Assembly: GCA_030639305.1 (NCBI GenBank) | Contig: DAOWCY010000010.1 | Span: 1 to 64,000, forward strand | Reading direction: 5' to 3' | Length of the DNA stretch: 64,000 nucleotides | Origin: JAGLQA01 sp023135565 | GTDB taxonomy: Bacteria > Acidobacteriota > Aminicenantia > UBA2199 | In this document: in pieces, positions 45,668 to 54,555 of the stretch | Layout: each line of letters begins with the position of its first letter | Numbering within the stretch: the first letter of the stretch is position 1 | Position numbers and translations under genes: made by a program | Notes under the pieces: model-generated | The model's database searches: none | The model's input: the letters and a program-made list of their open reading frames with translations, nothing else | Told to the model about the DNA's origin: nothing

Positions 45668-47176
45668 ATGAAACAAAGAAAACAAACAAAATCCTATTTC
45701 GCCGGATTATGTATCGCCGGGATAATCATCCTGCTTTTGTCCGCTGCGGGTTATGGAAAACCCGTTAAAAAAAAGCATATCGAAGTGGCCGGACAACTAT
45801 TGGAACACCTCAACCGGCAGTTGCCCGGCGCCAATATTAAAACAAACTTAAAAAAATGCACCGTGGAACCTGTAGGCAAAAACCGGTACCGGGTTATTTT
45901 TCGAGACTCTTTTTTCAGCACCGACCTGGCCTGGATCGCGAAAGCAATTAATAAAAGTTCCACTTTTAAAATGGATGCCACTTCTAATTTAGATACCGCC
46001 CGGATCGACGAGATGGAAATCATCTACGGGCCCGGCCAGCAATATGTACGCCCATTATGCCTGAAAGGGATGAAGATCAATCGCGATATACCCGCTCACC
46101 TGCAAAGAATAGAAAAAGGCGATTCCGCGGCATTTAACGGTTTTAAGGTGACAGGTTATTTTGCCTCAGTAGAAAAATTAACCTTCAATGATAAGGAGAA
46201 TATAGAGAAATCCGGTATTTGGAATTATCCCCATGTTATTTCCAATCTTTTAAATCCTATGTTCGATCCTTCCGGGTCGAATATGAAGGATTTGAAATTA
46301 GGACTGACCGGGATTACCAGGGACAAAGACGCCATATCTTTTACCCTGGAGATCGCGGGATTCAGCAGTGTCAAGGCGGGACTGGAAGACCCGGCTGTCG
46401 GGCATTATATGTTTAGTCCGGGCGCTCCCCCTCCCGATCTATCCAAAACGCTGGCAAAGGGAATGGCTGTTACCGATATAAAAATCAATATAGGGAAAAT
46501 AAAAGCTTCCTTAGAGAAAAACGGCTGCCCATGGGGCAGCGGCGTTATAGAAAATGCATTTTACTCACTTTTTATAAAACCCGATGAAACCGGGAAATCA
46601 TTCAAAATAGGTTATAGTTTCGGCCTGAATAATGTACAAATATCGTTCCCCGGCAATAAAAATATCGAAGTATTAGGAGATTTGAAAGAGTCCCTGTTTT
46701 TATTTTCTATCGAGCGAATACCCCCCAGGGCTATTATGGCTTTTATCGATATGGTTAAGATAGCGATCAAGGCCAGGGATGCCACCGATAATTCAGTTTC
46801 CCGGCAGATCGGTTTCCAGGCCATGAGATTTGTTTTGGAAGCAGCCAACTCAAAACCCGTGGCGAAATTTTCGCTTTCGCCGGTCAAGCACTATTTCGGG
46901 GAATTATCGGCACGAGCAGACATCCGGTTAAACGGTTTATTGGGACAGCCTGATGTAAAAATACTGCTTAACCTATGCAGCGCGGCTGAGGTTTTAAAAA
47001 AGATGACGGAATCGCGGGTGTTTTCTCCTGCGACATTGACGGGAATTGCCGCTGCTATTAATATGTATATGGTCAAAAAAGAGAACGGTGACGCGGCGAT
47101 GACCATCGAGATGAAATCCGGCCAACCGGGAAAAATGTTTTTGAACGGTATTCTTATGCCCATCCCGGGCAGGTAG
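45668..47176 (+). CDS. Exported protein of unknown function
   Basis: A 502-residue protein with a signal peptide (about residues 10-32; TKSYFAGLCIAGIIILLLSAAGYG). I recognise no domain. The mature part alternates beta-rich and helical segments, including LEHLNRQLPGANIKTNLKKC near the start and a helical stretch around 340-380. AAGGAGA lies before the ATG, 11 bp after the CHAT-STAND-WD40 stop, so the two are co-transcribed. It could be a periplasmic partner or ligand of the propellers (inference). It is the last gene of the long plus-strand run. Confidence 0.75.
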   Translation: MKQRKQTKSYFAGLCIAGIIILLLSAAGYGKPVKKKHIEVAGQLLEHLNRQLPGANIKTNLKKCTVEPVGKNRYRVIFRDSFFSTDLAWIAKAINKSSTFKMDATSNLDTARIDEMEIIYGPGQQYVRPLCLKGMKINRDIPAHLQRIEKGDSAAFNGFKVTGYFASVEKLTFNDKENIEKSGIWNYPHVISNLLNPMFDPSGSNMKDLKLGLTGITRDKDAISFTLEIAGFSSVKAGLEDPAVGHYMFSPGAPPPDLSKTLAKGMAVTDIKINIGKIKASLEKNGCPWGSGVIENAFYSLFIKPDETGKSFKIGYSFGLNNVQISFPGNKNIEVLGDLKESLFLFSIERIPPRAIMAFIDMVKIAIKARDATDNSVSRQIGFQAMRFVLEAANSKPVAKFSLSPVKHYFGELSARADIRLNGLLGQPDVKILLNLCSAAEVLKKMTESRVFSPATLTGIAAAINMYMVKKENGDAAMTIEMKSGQPGKMFLNGILMPIPGR

Positions 47177-47619
47177 ACTGTCCGGCGTACTGTCAAAGAA
47201 GCTCCCGGGTTTGGCTGCAGTGCTGTCCGATTCAAGTTTCCCGGTATTTCGGAGCGATTAATTCCAGTTTTAAATAAGGGATCATAAGAATGTTGCACTG
47301 CCGATGACAAAAATTTCAGGTAAAGTTTTAGGGGACAGGCAAGCCCCCCCCCCACTGCTTTTTTAGTGTGTGCAAACATCGATTTAGAGAAAATGAATTC
47401 TTTAATTGGGTGTAAAAAATTCTTAATCAGGATAATCGAATTCCTCAAATAGAGCGATAAGTTTCTTTAAGAGTGGATTAAATTTTTTCTAATAGAAAAG
47501 ATAACCGCTTTTTATAATAATTCGGTCTCTTTAAATAGAGTAATTTTTTGCGTTTTCGGTATGTTTGTTCGCTCTTTATTGGTTGACAACACCGGGCAGG
47601 ACGTGGTAAAATAACCTTA
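47177..47619. other. Intergenic region upstream of the XRE regulator
   Basis: 443 bases without a supportable gene. A run of C residues lies near 47344-47354. From about 47440 the sequence becomes AT-rich and carries short related motifs: AAATAGAG at 47447 and 47533, and CTTTAAGAG at about 47465. These may be operators. The -35/-10 pair of the regulator lies at the right end. Confidence 0.6.
47583..47612 (+). promoter_or_regulatory. Promoter of the XRE gene, leaderless transcript likely
   Basis: TTGACA (47583-47588) and TAAAAT (47607-47612) are separated by 18 bp. The ATG of the regulator begins at 47620, only 7 bases after the -10 box. Transcription should therefore start at or next to the start codon, and no Shine-Dalgarno is present. 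Both facts point to a leaderless mRNA. Confidence 0.7.
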
Positions 47620-48087
47620 ATGAGATATAAACGAAGATATAGACAAAGACGAAAACCTTTAGATACAAAGCCGGTTGCCGCCCGGCTGCGCCAGGTGCGC
47701 AGGCATTTCGGTTACAGCCAGGATGAAATGGCCGCTGTATTGGGAATCACCAAAGACACCTACGGCAAAAACGAAAGAGGCTACCACCTGCCCTCAACCG
47801 AGAGTCTCGCCGCCATATACGACAAATTAGGCATCAATATAGAATGGCTGCTTTTTAACCGGGACGCCATGTCCTGGAAAGAACCCGGGAACCGGCAGGG
47901 TGTACATGAAGATATTCCGGGGGAACTTCCTTTTTTTGCGGAAGCGACAGAGATGGTGGATTTGATGAAACGTATTCCTTTTTTGCGTCATGCGGTTTTG
48001 GGTTTTTTCCAGAGATTCAAAATCGAAAACGAGCGCCTGATCCGCCGCTTTTTAGAAAAGGAAGCAGAAACCGGCGCTACCGGCTGA
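47620..48087 (+). CDS. XRE-family transcriptional regulator
   Basis: A 155-residue protein. Residues about 15-75 are a Cro/CI-type helix-turn-helix (ARLRQVRRHFGYSQDEMAAV then GITKDTYGKNERGYHLPS), with the usual S-Q-x-E and Y-x-x-E-R-G positions. The last 80 residues have a charged helix (FKIENERLIRRFLEKEAET), probably for dimerisation. No ribosome site is present, and the promoter abuts the ATG. It is followed after 19 bp by the CHAT-NACHT-deacetylase gene and probably controls it, itself or both, possibly through the AAATAGAG motifs upstream. Its 3' end is duplicated in decayed form at 54312-54409. Confidence 0.9.
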   Translation: MRYKRRYRQRRKPLDTKPVAARLRQVRRHFGYSQDEMAAVLGITKDTYGKNERGYHLPSTESLAAIYDKLGINIEWLLFNRDAMSWKEPGNRQGVHEDIPGELPFFAEATEMVDLMKRIPFLRHAVLGFFQRFKIENERLIRRFLEKEAETGATG

Positions 48088-48106
48088 GGGGATAAGGAGG
48101 AAAAAC

Positions 48107-51100
48107 ATGAGCGACATTAATCAACCGGCGATTAACATCGGCAGCGGCAGCACAGGAAATATTATTGTTGGCCGTGATTTGAACTTGAATCAAACCGGTA
48201 AACAGGAAGAAAGCAGCGCCCATATGGACAGCGGAAAGGATTCGGCAAAAAAAATCCTTATCCTGTCCGCCAATCCCCAAAGTACAGCCCGGCTGCGCCT
48301 GGATGAAGAAGTGCGAGAAATAGAAGAAGGATTGCAGCGTTCCAAACACCGCGACCGTTTCGAAATCCGGTCGAAATGGGCGGTGCGTCTTCGAGATGTG
48401 CGCCGGACACTGCTGGATTATGAACCGCATATCGTGCATTTTACCGGGCACGGCGAAGAAGACGGCCTGATAGTAGAAGACGAAATGGGCTTTCCTGTAA
48501 CTATGTCAAAAAAAGCGATTACCGGGTTGTTTAAGCTCTTTGCGAGACATGTGCAGTGTGTTTTATTGAGCGCCTGCTATTCGGAATCGCAAGCCGCCGG
48601 CATCGGTAAACATATCGATTATGTCATCGGCATGAAAAAAGAGATCAAAGATAAAGCCGCCATTGAGTTTGCCGTCGGTTTTTACGATGCCTTAGGAGCC
48701 GGAAGAACCGTGGAAGATGCTTTCGGATTTGGGTGTAACGCTATCCTGACTGTTTATCCCGACCTACCTGAATATTCAATACCTGTACTGAAAATACGAA
48801 ATGGAGTGCAAAAAGGGTCAGGCAAACAGTTATCTGATAATGTACTTGAAAAAAGTAAGCTGCCGATAAATGCAGAAATTGAAAATCAAAAGAAAAAAAT
48901 ATACTTTAAAAAGCTAAAAAAAACGGCATACAGCAAGGTAACCGATGGATTAAGTAATGAAGACGGGTATTTCTTTAAAAAGTATATGACCAGTGTCTAT
49001 CAAACCCGCCGCGAGGCCGAAACCGAGTTTTCAAATTTTTTGAAACAAATCGATAAACGTTGTTTTATTATCACCGGAAGAGCCGGTAAAGGTAAAACCA
49101 GTTTGCTCTGTCATTTGTCCGAACAAATCATCCTTAACGAAACGAAGAGCACGTCGATATTGCTCAACAGCCCGGAATTAAACTTACAGGGAACAAACCT
49201 TAAAGAATACATTGCTACATTTTTTAATACGGAAGATATAAATCCCACTTTTGAAGAAATCGGGCAATGTCTATCGGCTGAGGATGCGAAATTGATTGTC
49301 ATCATAGACGCTATTAATGAATTGGAAGGAGAAATGGTTTTCTCTCTATTTAACGAACAAATAACGGAACTCTTCAATATTATTGATGAAAAAAAATACC
49401 CGGTCTTATTTTGCATTAGCTGCCGCTCTGAATTTTGGACTCAATTTAGCGGTGAGCAATGGGTAAAAGACAATATTTTCGAACCTATGCCCGGTATCGA
49501 GACCCCCACCCATGAATTACAAGACTTCGAAGAAAATAAAATCGATGACATCATAAACGCTTATTTCCATTGGTATGCGATAGAAGGAAAAGTTATCGGT
49601 GAAGCGCGGGTGAAGTGCTGCGATCCCATCATGCTGCGCTACTTGTGCGAAGCATATACCAATCGAAAAAGTAATGATAAAGAAACATCCCCGGAAGAGA
49701 CAAAAACCGTTAACATCGGTGTAAAAAAAATACTCCAACGAAAAGAGGTATTCAGGTTATTTGCAAAGAATATCAGGGAGCGGATGTTCGATAGGGTCAA
49801 GAAAGAATTAGGGTTGAAAAATAAAGATACTTTGTTCAAACTTACCACCTATTACCTGATAAATATAGCAAAGTTTATGATGGAAAACGGACGTTCACAT
49901 TTAACCGGTGATGAGGTATACGAAATTGCTCAAAAGATCGAACATCGGGATGGCGACCTGGGAAGAGATGAATTCAAAGAAAAAGATAAACGCTCCGTTT
50001 TTTTCATGTTTATCGACGAAGGTATAATTCTTGACAAGCGCGGTACTCTTGACAAGCGTGGTATTCCCGGCAAGTGCGGTAACGTGACCTACGATTTTGT
50101 TTTTGAATCCTATTTTGAATATTCCCTGGGCAGGTATTTTGCACTTAATAAATGGCCGGGTCTGCAAGGAGACAACGGCGGCTCCAAGCAAGGTGTCGAT
50201 CCGGTAGAAATAAAAAAAGATTTTAGAAAACAATTGAACCTCCACAACAAATTGATAAAAGAGAAGAATTTCACCAATCTCTTGGGCGCTTTGGAATACG
50301 CAATCCTGGTTATAGAAACCAATGAAGACTACAAAGGCTATAAACATTATCCCGAACTGTTTATTGAGCTTTTCGAGATAATGATGGAGACTGAACAGTT
50401 TATATTCAGGCAAAAAGCCTTTGCAACACTTCGTGAAACACAATTATTAATGGGATACGATGTTGATGATAAAGATAATAAACTCCAACGGGTTTTCAAT
50501 ATTTTTTATAAGTTAACGAAAAAAGTCGATTTCGTTATTTCCTGGGACCTGGAACACACCATTGCCCAATTATCGAAATATGAAGCTGATTTTGCCATCC
50601 GTCGAATGGTAGTCTGGGCTGAGGAAGGTGAAAAAGTACAACCGATGTTTGCTGCCCAGATCCTGGCGCGTATCAGCGTTGCCAATCCACAAAAAGTCAT
50701 CGAGGTTTTATTGAAGCTTGCCACTTTAGAAAAATACCGGGAAAATTTCTGGTTGGCCCGCTCATTGATCTTTGCGGCTAAAGAACTGGGAATGAATGCA
50801 AAGAAAACCGGGCTTGAAAGTAAATATATTAAAAAGTTGAGAGATATGCTGCGAAGTTTATATGAAGATACGAAGGTCCCGGTTTTTACAAAAGGGTTGG
50901 CGTTATCCGTACTTCCTTTTTTGAGCGACAAAGACCTCCTTTTACTGGAAAAAATCGGGGATTATGTGAAGCAAGAGACGAATACCTGGGCTGTCTGGAA
51001 TTTGGCATATGAGCTGCGGGAATGGGTTAAACCGTTTGACGGTCCATATCATAATTCCGCATGGATTTGGGAAATACTCGGCCAAATCGTTGATTTAAAT

Positions 51101-52432
51101 AATCCACATGTAAATTATGCCGTTTATAATACGGCAAAGGCGTTGGAACAGGAAAATTTTGATAAAGCCGACGAAATACTGGAAAGAGTGGACGCCAACG
51201 ATTGGCTTCCCGGAAAATTTAACGGCGAGTACGATAAAACAAAAAATGAATTAACCGGGATTGTCTATTCGCCGGTATATTTGGAGCCTTCCTATAATAA
51301 CCATATCGAGTGCCGGGAGCGGTTGGAGGGCATTTTGGAAAAACTTATCGCTGTGGGAGAGAATCATTTCAACTGGGTCGCCCCTGTTAAAGCCGAAGAT
51401 AGGCGTCTGCACCCCGTGCATAATGATAAAAACGACAGGCACAGCGATGGCAGTCAATGGCGCGGTTACCTGGATGAAGTTGAAAAAGCCAGCCAAATTT
51501 TTGCCGGTAGATCGAATACCGTCAATATTCCTGTGGGGCCCAGCGAATTGCGGTACGAATCTTATGACGTGGCATTGGTATCATGCGGGGGAGTTATAAG
51601 TGCCGTCGATTATGTGATGAAAAATCCCGCCAGGTCTGCATGGTCCATGGGACGGCCCCCCGGGCACCTGGCAAATAATAATATCTGTATCTTCAACAAT
51701 ATTGCCGTAGGCGCTTACCATGCAAAGAAAAAATACGGAAAGAAACGAATCCTTATTGTCGATTGCGATGCCCATCACGGTAAACATACCTATCGGGTAT
51801 TTCGCGGCGATCCTGGAGTGATATATTTTTCAATTCATATCGATGGAGACTATGCGAAGGAGGAAGGTAAGGTGACCGATATGGGAACAGGCGAAGGCGA
51901 AGGTTATAACTTCAACATTCCTTACCCTCCCAATATGGGGGATGACGGCTATAAAGAAATCGTCGATAAACTGCTAATCCCCGCGGCGGAAGAATTCAGA
52001 CCTGAACTGGTGATGATCTCAGCCGGTTTTGACGGGCATTTCGAGGACGATTTAACGCCGGGATTAATATTATCTGAACATGCCTATATCCATTTAGCCA
52101 AAAGACTTAGGGACCTGGCCAAGAAGCTTGACATCAAAATCGTCGGCGCTCTCGAAGGCGGCTATGGGCTGCAGTCGTTGGCCAATAGTTTTGTGCACAT
52201 GATCAGTTTGATCGGGGAGTGGGACGCACCACCCGGAGAAATAGGATTTGTCCCGGGGAAAGAAAAATATAAAGACAACGCGAATGCGTTAAAGATTGTT
52301 CGCACGCAAATAAAAAAGAGAGTGGTGCTTATGAAGGAAACCAGGGAAAAAAATCCCGGTTACACTTTATTTTCCAATACAGGCCATTGGAATGAAATCC
52401 TTAGTGCGCCTGGCGAAAAAGACGGTGAATAA
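48107..52432 (+). CDS. CHAT-NACHT-histone deacetylase-like fusion protein
   Basis: A 1441-residue protein. A short N-terminal beta segment (INIGSGSTGNIIVGRDLNLN) precedes a CHAT-like domain (about 48-235) with His115 (HFTGHG) and Cys157 (LSACYS), closely matching the CHAT domains at 5000-9442. A NACHT/STAND NTPase follows, with P-loop GRAGKGKTS near residue 325 and Walker B KLIVIIDAINE near 395-405. Residues about 560-1050 are helical repeats. The last 380 residues are a class II histone-deacetylase-like domain: RPPGHLA (near 1181), VDCDAHHG (near 1218), SAGFDGH (near 1305) and EGGYG (near 1350). The zinc ligands Asp, His, Asp and the GGY tyrosine are present. The usual RPPGHHA second His is Leu, so deacetylase activity may be altered or lost. 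AAGGAGG precedes the start. Confidence 0.93.
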   Translation: MSDINQPAINIGSGSTGNIIVGRDLNLNQTGKQEESSAHMDSGKDSAKKILILSANPQSTARLRLDEEVREIEEGLQRSKHRDRFEIRSKWAVRLRDVRRTLLDYEPHIVHFTGHGEEDGLIVEDEMGFPVTMSKKAITGLFKLFARHVQCVLLSACYSESQAAGIGKHIDYVIGMKKEIKDKAAIEFAVGFYDALGAGRTVEDAFGFGCNAILTVYPDLPEYSIPVLKIRNGVQKGSGKQLSDNVLEKSKLPINAEIENQKKKIYFKKLKKTAYSKVTDGLSNEDGYFFKKYMTSVYQTRREAETEFSNFLKQIDKRCFIITGRAGKGKTSLLCHLSEQIILNETKSTSILLNSPELNLQGTNLKEYIATFFNTEDINPTFEEIGQCLSAEDAKLIVIIDAINELEGEMVFSLFNEQITELFNIIDEKKYPVLFCISCRSEFWTQFSGEQWVKDNIFEPMPGIETPTHELQDFEENKIDDIINAYFHWYAIEGKVIGEARVKCCDPIMLRYLCEAYTNRKSNDKETSPEETKTVNIGVKKILQRKEVFRLFAKNIRERMFDRVKKELGLKNKDTLFKLTTYYLINIAKFMMENGRSHLTGDEVYEIAQKIEHRDGDLGRDEFKEKDKRSVFFMFIDEGIILDKRGTLDKRGIPGKCGNVTYDFVFESYFEYSLGRYFALNKWPGLQGDNGGSKQGVDPVEIKKDFRKQLNLHNKLIKEKNFTNLLGALEYAILVIETNEDYKGYKHYPELFIELFEIMMETEQFIFRQKAFATLRETQLLMGYDVDDKDNKLQRVFNIFYKLTKKVDFVISWDLEHTIAQLSKYEADFAIRRMVVWAEEGEKVQPMFAAQILARISVANPQKVIEVLLKLATLEKYRENFWLARSLIFAAKELGMNAKKTGLESKYIKKLRDMLRSLYEDTKVPVFTKGLALSVLPFLSDKDLLLLEKIGDYVKQETNTWAVWNLAYELREWVKPFDGPYHNSAWIWEILGQIVDLNNPHVNYAVYNTAKALEQENFDKADEILERVDANDWLPGKFNGEYDKTKNELTGIVYSPVYLEPSYNNHIECRERLEGILEKLIAVGENHFNWVAPVKAEDRRLHPVHNDKNDRHSDGSQWRGYLDEVEKASQIFAGRSNTVNIPVGPSELRYESYDVALVSCGGVISAVDYVMKNPARSAWSMGRPPGHLANNNICIFNNIAVGAYHAKKKYGKKRILIVDCDAHHGKHTYRVFRGDPGVIYFSIHIDGDYAKEEGKVTDMGTGEGEGYNFNIPYPPNMGDDGYKEIVDKLLIPAAEEFRPELVMISAGFDGHFEDDLTPGLILSEHAYIHLAKRLRDLAKKLDIKIVGALEGGYGLQSLANSFVHMISLIGEWDAPPGEIGFVPGKEKYKDNANALKIVRTQIKKRVVLMKETREKNPGYTLFSNTGHWNEILSAPGEKDGE

Positions 52433-52460
52433 ATTATGATAAGAATACGGAGGGCATACC

Positions 52461-53288
52461 ATGAAAAATTTTAGTTTTGGTTTTGAGAAACTGAAGCCTG
52501 TTATATATAGCTGGTTATTTATTTTCATTATAGCAGTATCGGCAAACTCGGGACAGGATTTAGATAACGGTAAAGCAGGGCGGCGCAGCGATATTATTTT
52601 CCAGAATTCCACCATTAATGCATTGCTTGAAGGTCTTTACGATGATGATGTCACCTTCGAGCAATTGCGCAAGCATGGCAACCTTGGAATAGGGACGTTC
52701 AACAGGTTGGACGGGGAAATGGTGGCCATCGACGGTGAGTTTTATAAAATCAAAGCCGCCGACGGACTGGCGTACCCGGTGCCGGGAAATGAGAAAACAC
52801 CGTTTTCCGTTGTTGCCGATTTCAGCGCCGATTCATCGGCAATATTGGAAAAATCGTTGAACCTGGAAGAACTCCTTAAGCATATAGACACTCTGCTCCC
52901 ATCCGGGAATATCTTTTATGCTTTCCGGGTAGAAGGTAAGTTCAGCTATGTCAAGACAAGAAGCGTGCTCCCCCAGGAGAAGCCTTATCCGCGTTTGGTG
53001 GAAGTTGTAAAGACCCAATCGGTTTTTGAATTTAAGGATGTAGAGGGGTATTTAGTAGGATTCTGGTTTCCATTCTATATGAAGGATATCAATGTCCCCG
53101 GCTATCACTTCCATTTCCTATCGAAAGACAAAAAGAAGGGAGGGCATTTGTTGGGATGCCGGACTTCAAAAATAAGAATCGAAATTGATTATATATCGGG
53201 ATTCCGGCTGCTTTTACCCGAAAGCAAGGATTTTAGGATGATGCATTTAGAAAGTAAGAAATCCGAATTAGACGCAGTCGAGAAATAG
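52461..53288 (+). CDS. budA: Acetolactate decarboxylase, exported form
   Basis: A 275-residue protein of the acetolactate decarboxylase family, which converts 2-acetolactate to acetoin. Family motifs are visible: STINALLEGLYDDDVTFEQL, LGIGTFNRLDGEMVAIDGEFY with the conserved Glu, KTRS carrying the family Arg, and the zinc site in GYHFHFL plus GGH near residues 214-230. Residues about 14-34 form a hydrophobic signal sequence, so this copy is predicted to be secreted or periplasmic, as in some Bacillus enzymes. GGAGGG precedes the ATG. It lies 28 bp after the CHAT-NACHT-deacetylase gene, an unexpected partner. No acetolactate synthase is in the window. Confidence 0.92.
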   Translation: MKNFSFGFEKLKPVIYSWLFIFIIAVSANSGQDLDNGKAGRRSDIIFQNSTINALLEGLYDDDVTFEQLRKHGNLGIGTFNRLDGEMVAIDGEFYKIKAADGLAYPVPGNEKTPFSVVADFSADSSAILEKSLNLEELLKHIDTLLPSGNIFYAFRVEGKFSYVKTRSVLPQEKPYPRLVEVVKTQSVFEFKDVEGYLVGFWFPFYMKDINVPGYHFHFLSKDKKKGGHLLGCRTSKIRIEIDYISGFRLLLPESKDFRMMHLESKKSELDAVEK

Positions 53289-53320
53289 CCCGGGATGTCA
53301 ATGCATGGATTTTAGGAGAT

Positions 53321-54064
53321 ATGATGAGAACTAAAGACAACATGATATTTCAATATTCCACCATCAATGCCCTGGTGGCGGGAATTTACGATGGCAATTT
53401 GACCATCGGGGAGTTGAGTAAATATGGGAATCTGGGATTGGGTACGTTTAATCACCTGGATGGGGAGATGGTTGTACTTGATGGAGAGTTCTATAAAGTT
53501 AAAGCTGCGAATGATCCTACCGTCGTGCGCGTATCTCCCGATGAAAAAATATCTTTCGCCAGCGTGACAAATTTCAAACCCGGTGGAGCTTCTATTCTCC
53601 TTAATGAACCATTCACATTAGAGGGACTTCAAAAACGTCTTGATAAAGAATTAGCTTCAGTAAATATTTTTTACGCTTTCAGGATGAAAGGGATTTTTAA
53701 ATCCGTAAAAACCAGGTGCGTCCCAATACAGGAGAGACCATACTCAAGACTTACAACGGTTGTCGAGCATCAATCCCGGTATGAATTTAAAGATATTGAG
53801 GGATACCTTGTGGGCTTTTGGTTCCCGGATTACATGAAAGACATAAATGTCCCCGGATATCACTTTCATTTTCTGTCGGCAGACAAAACCAGGGGGGGAC
53901 ATCTTTTCGAATGCCGGACCGCGAGGTTGGAAATTGATGCTGCCCGTATTTTGGGATTCCGGATGATTTTACCAGGCAGCAAAGAATTCAAAAAAACAAA
54001 TTTGACCGTTAACGAAGAGGAACTGGAAATCATCGAAAAAGGAAAAAAAAATACTTATAGCTAA
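53321..54064 (+). CDS. budA: Acetolactate decarboxylase, cytosolic form
   Basis: A 247-residue paralogue of the preceding gene without a signal peptide, so it is cytosolic. Motifs are intact: STINALVAGIYDGNLTIGEL, LGLGTFNHLDGEMVVLDGEFY, KTRC, and GYHFHFLSADKTRGGH as zinc site (near residues 181-196). ATGATG at the start leaves 53321 or 53324 as initiator, after TAGGAG. The two copies are similar along the whole mature length, pointing to tandem duplication in which one copy gained or lost a signal peptide. Together they would act on both sides of the inner membrane. Confidence 0.92.
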   Translation: MMRTKDNMIFQYSTINALVAGIYDGNLTIGELSKYGNLGLGTFNHLDGEMVVLDGEFYKVKAANDPTVVRVSPDEKISFASVTNFKPGGASILLNEPFTLEGLQKRLDKELASVNIFYAFRMKGIFKSVKTRCVPIQERPYSRLTTVVEHQSRYEFKDIEGYLVGFWFPDYMKDINVPGYHFHFLSADKTRGGHLFECRTARLEIDAARILGFRMILPGSKEFKKTNLTVNEEELEIIEKGKKNTYS

Positions 54065-54311
54065 CAGATACAATTGGAGCAATAAAGTTAAATAATACAA
54101 ATAAAAATTATGGAATTTTCAAAAGTGTTATAAAAGAAACTCAGGTTGGAATTTATCTCCTGATGTTGTGGAGGAAATCGAACAATTATCGAGGGATCGC
54201 TTTGGAATTCTCCCCCTTTATTATACATTTGCCTTGGATACTATAATATTTGCTCCCACCATCAAGACGATTATCCTGAACCCGGAAGTGTGAAAAATAT
54301 TCTATTTACTC

Positions 54312-54409
54312 ACGTGGTTTTGGGTTATTACCAGGGATTCAAAATCGAAAATGAGCACCTGATTCACCGCTTTTTAGAAAAGGAAGCAGAAACCGACGCT
54401 ACCGGCTGA
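54312..54409 (+). pseudogene. Remnant of XRE regulator gene 3' end
   Basis: Bases 54316-54420 align without gaps to 47994-48098, the end of the XRE gene and its downstream ribosome site, with about 9 mismatches in 105 bases (roughly 91% identity). The frame is still open to the same TGA (GFKIENEHLIHRFLEKEAET). The helix-turn-helix part is absent. The match continues weakly to an ATG at 54425 followed by a 12-codon ORF, mirroring the ATG of the CHAT-NACHT gene. Confidence 0.85.
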
Positions 54410-54494
54410 GGGGGTAAGGAAACAATGATTGCCCGGTTGCAGGGAAAGAATCGGATTTAGAAAATATATCCTTAACGCTTAATCCTCCAAAATA

Positions 54495-54555
54495 GACTAT
54501 TTTGTACAAAATCAGGATTATATTTATCGCGCCCCTGCTTAAGGCCGATTATAAT
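54495..54555 (+). promoter_or_regulatory. Regulon promoter B: 21-bp repeats plus -10
   Basis: GACTATTTT at 54495 and a degenerate second copy GATTATATTTATCGC at 54516 (21 bp apart). TATAAT is at 54550-54555, 34 bp after the second repeat. It is upstream of the DUF4177-like gene and yidD. Its left flank is nearly the same as that of site A at 17418. Confidence 0.7.

Noticed and set aside
46891..47448. Minus-strand ORF of 185 codons extending into the intergenic region
   Set aside because: It mostly shadows the exported-protein gene, has no ribosome site, and its product lacks any recognisable pattern.
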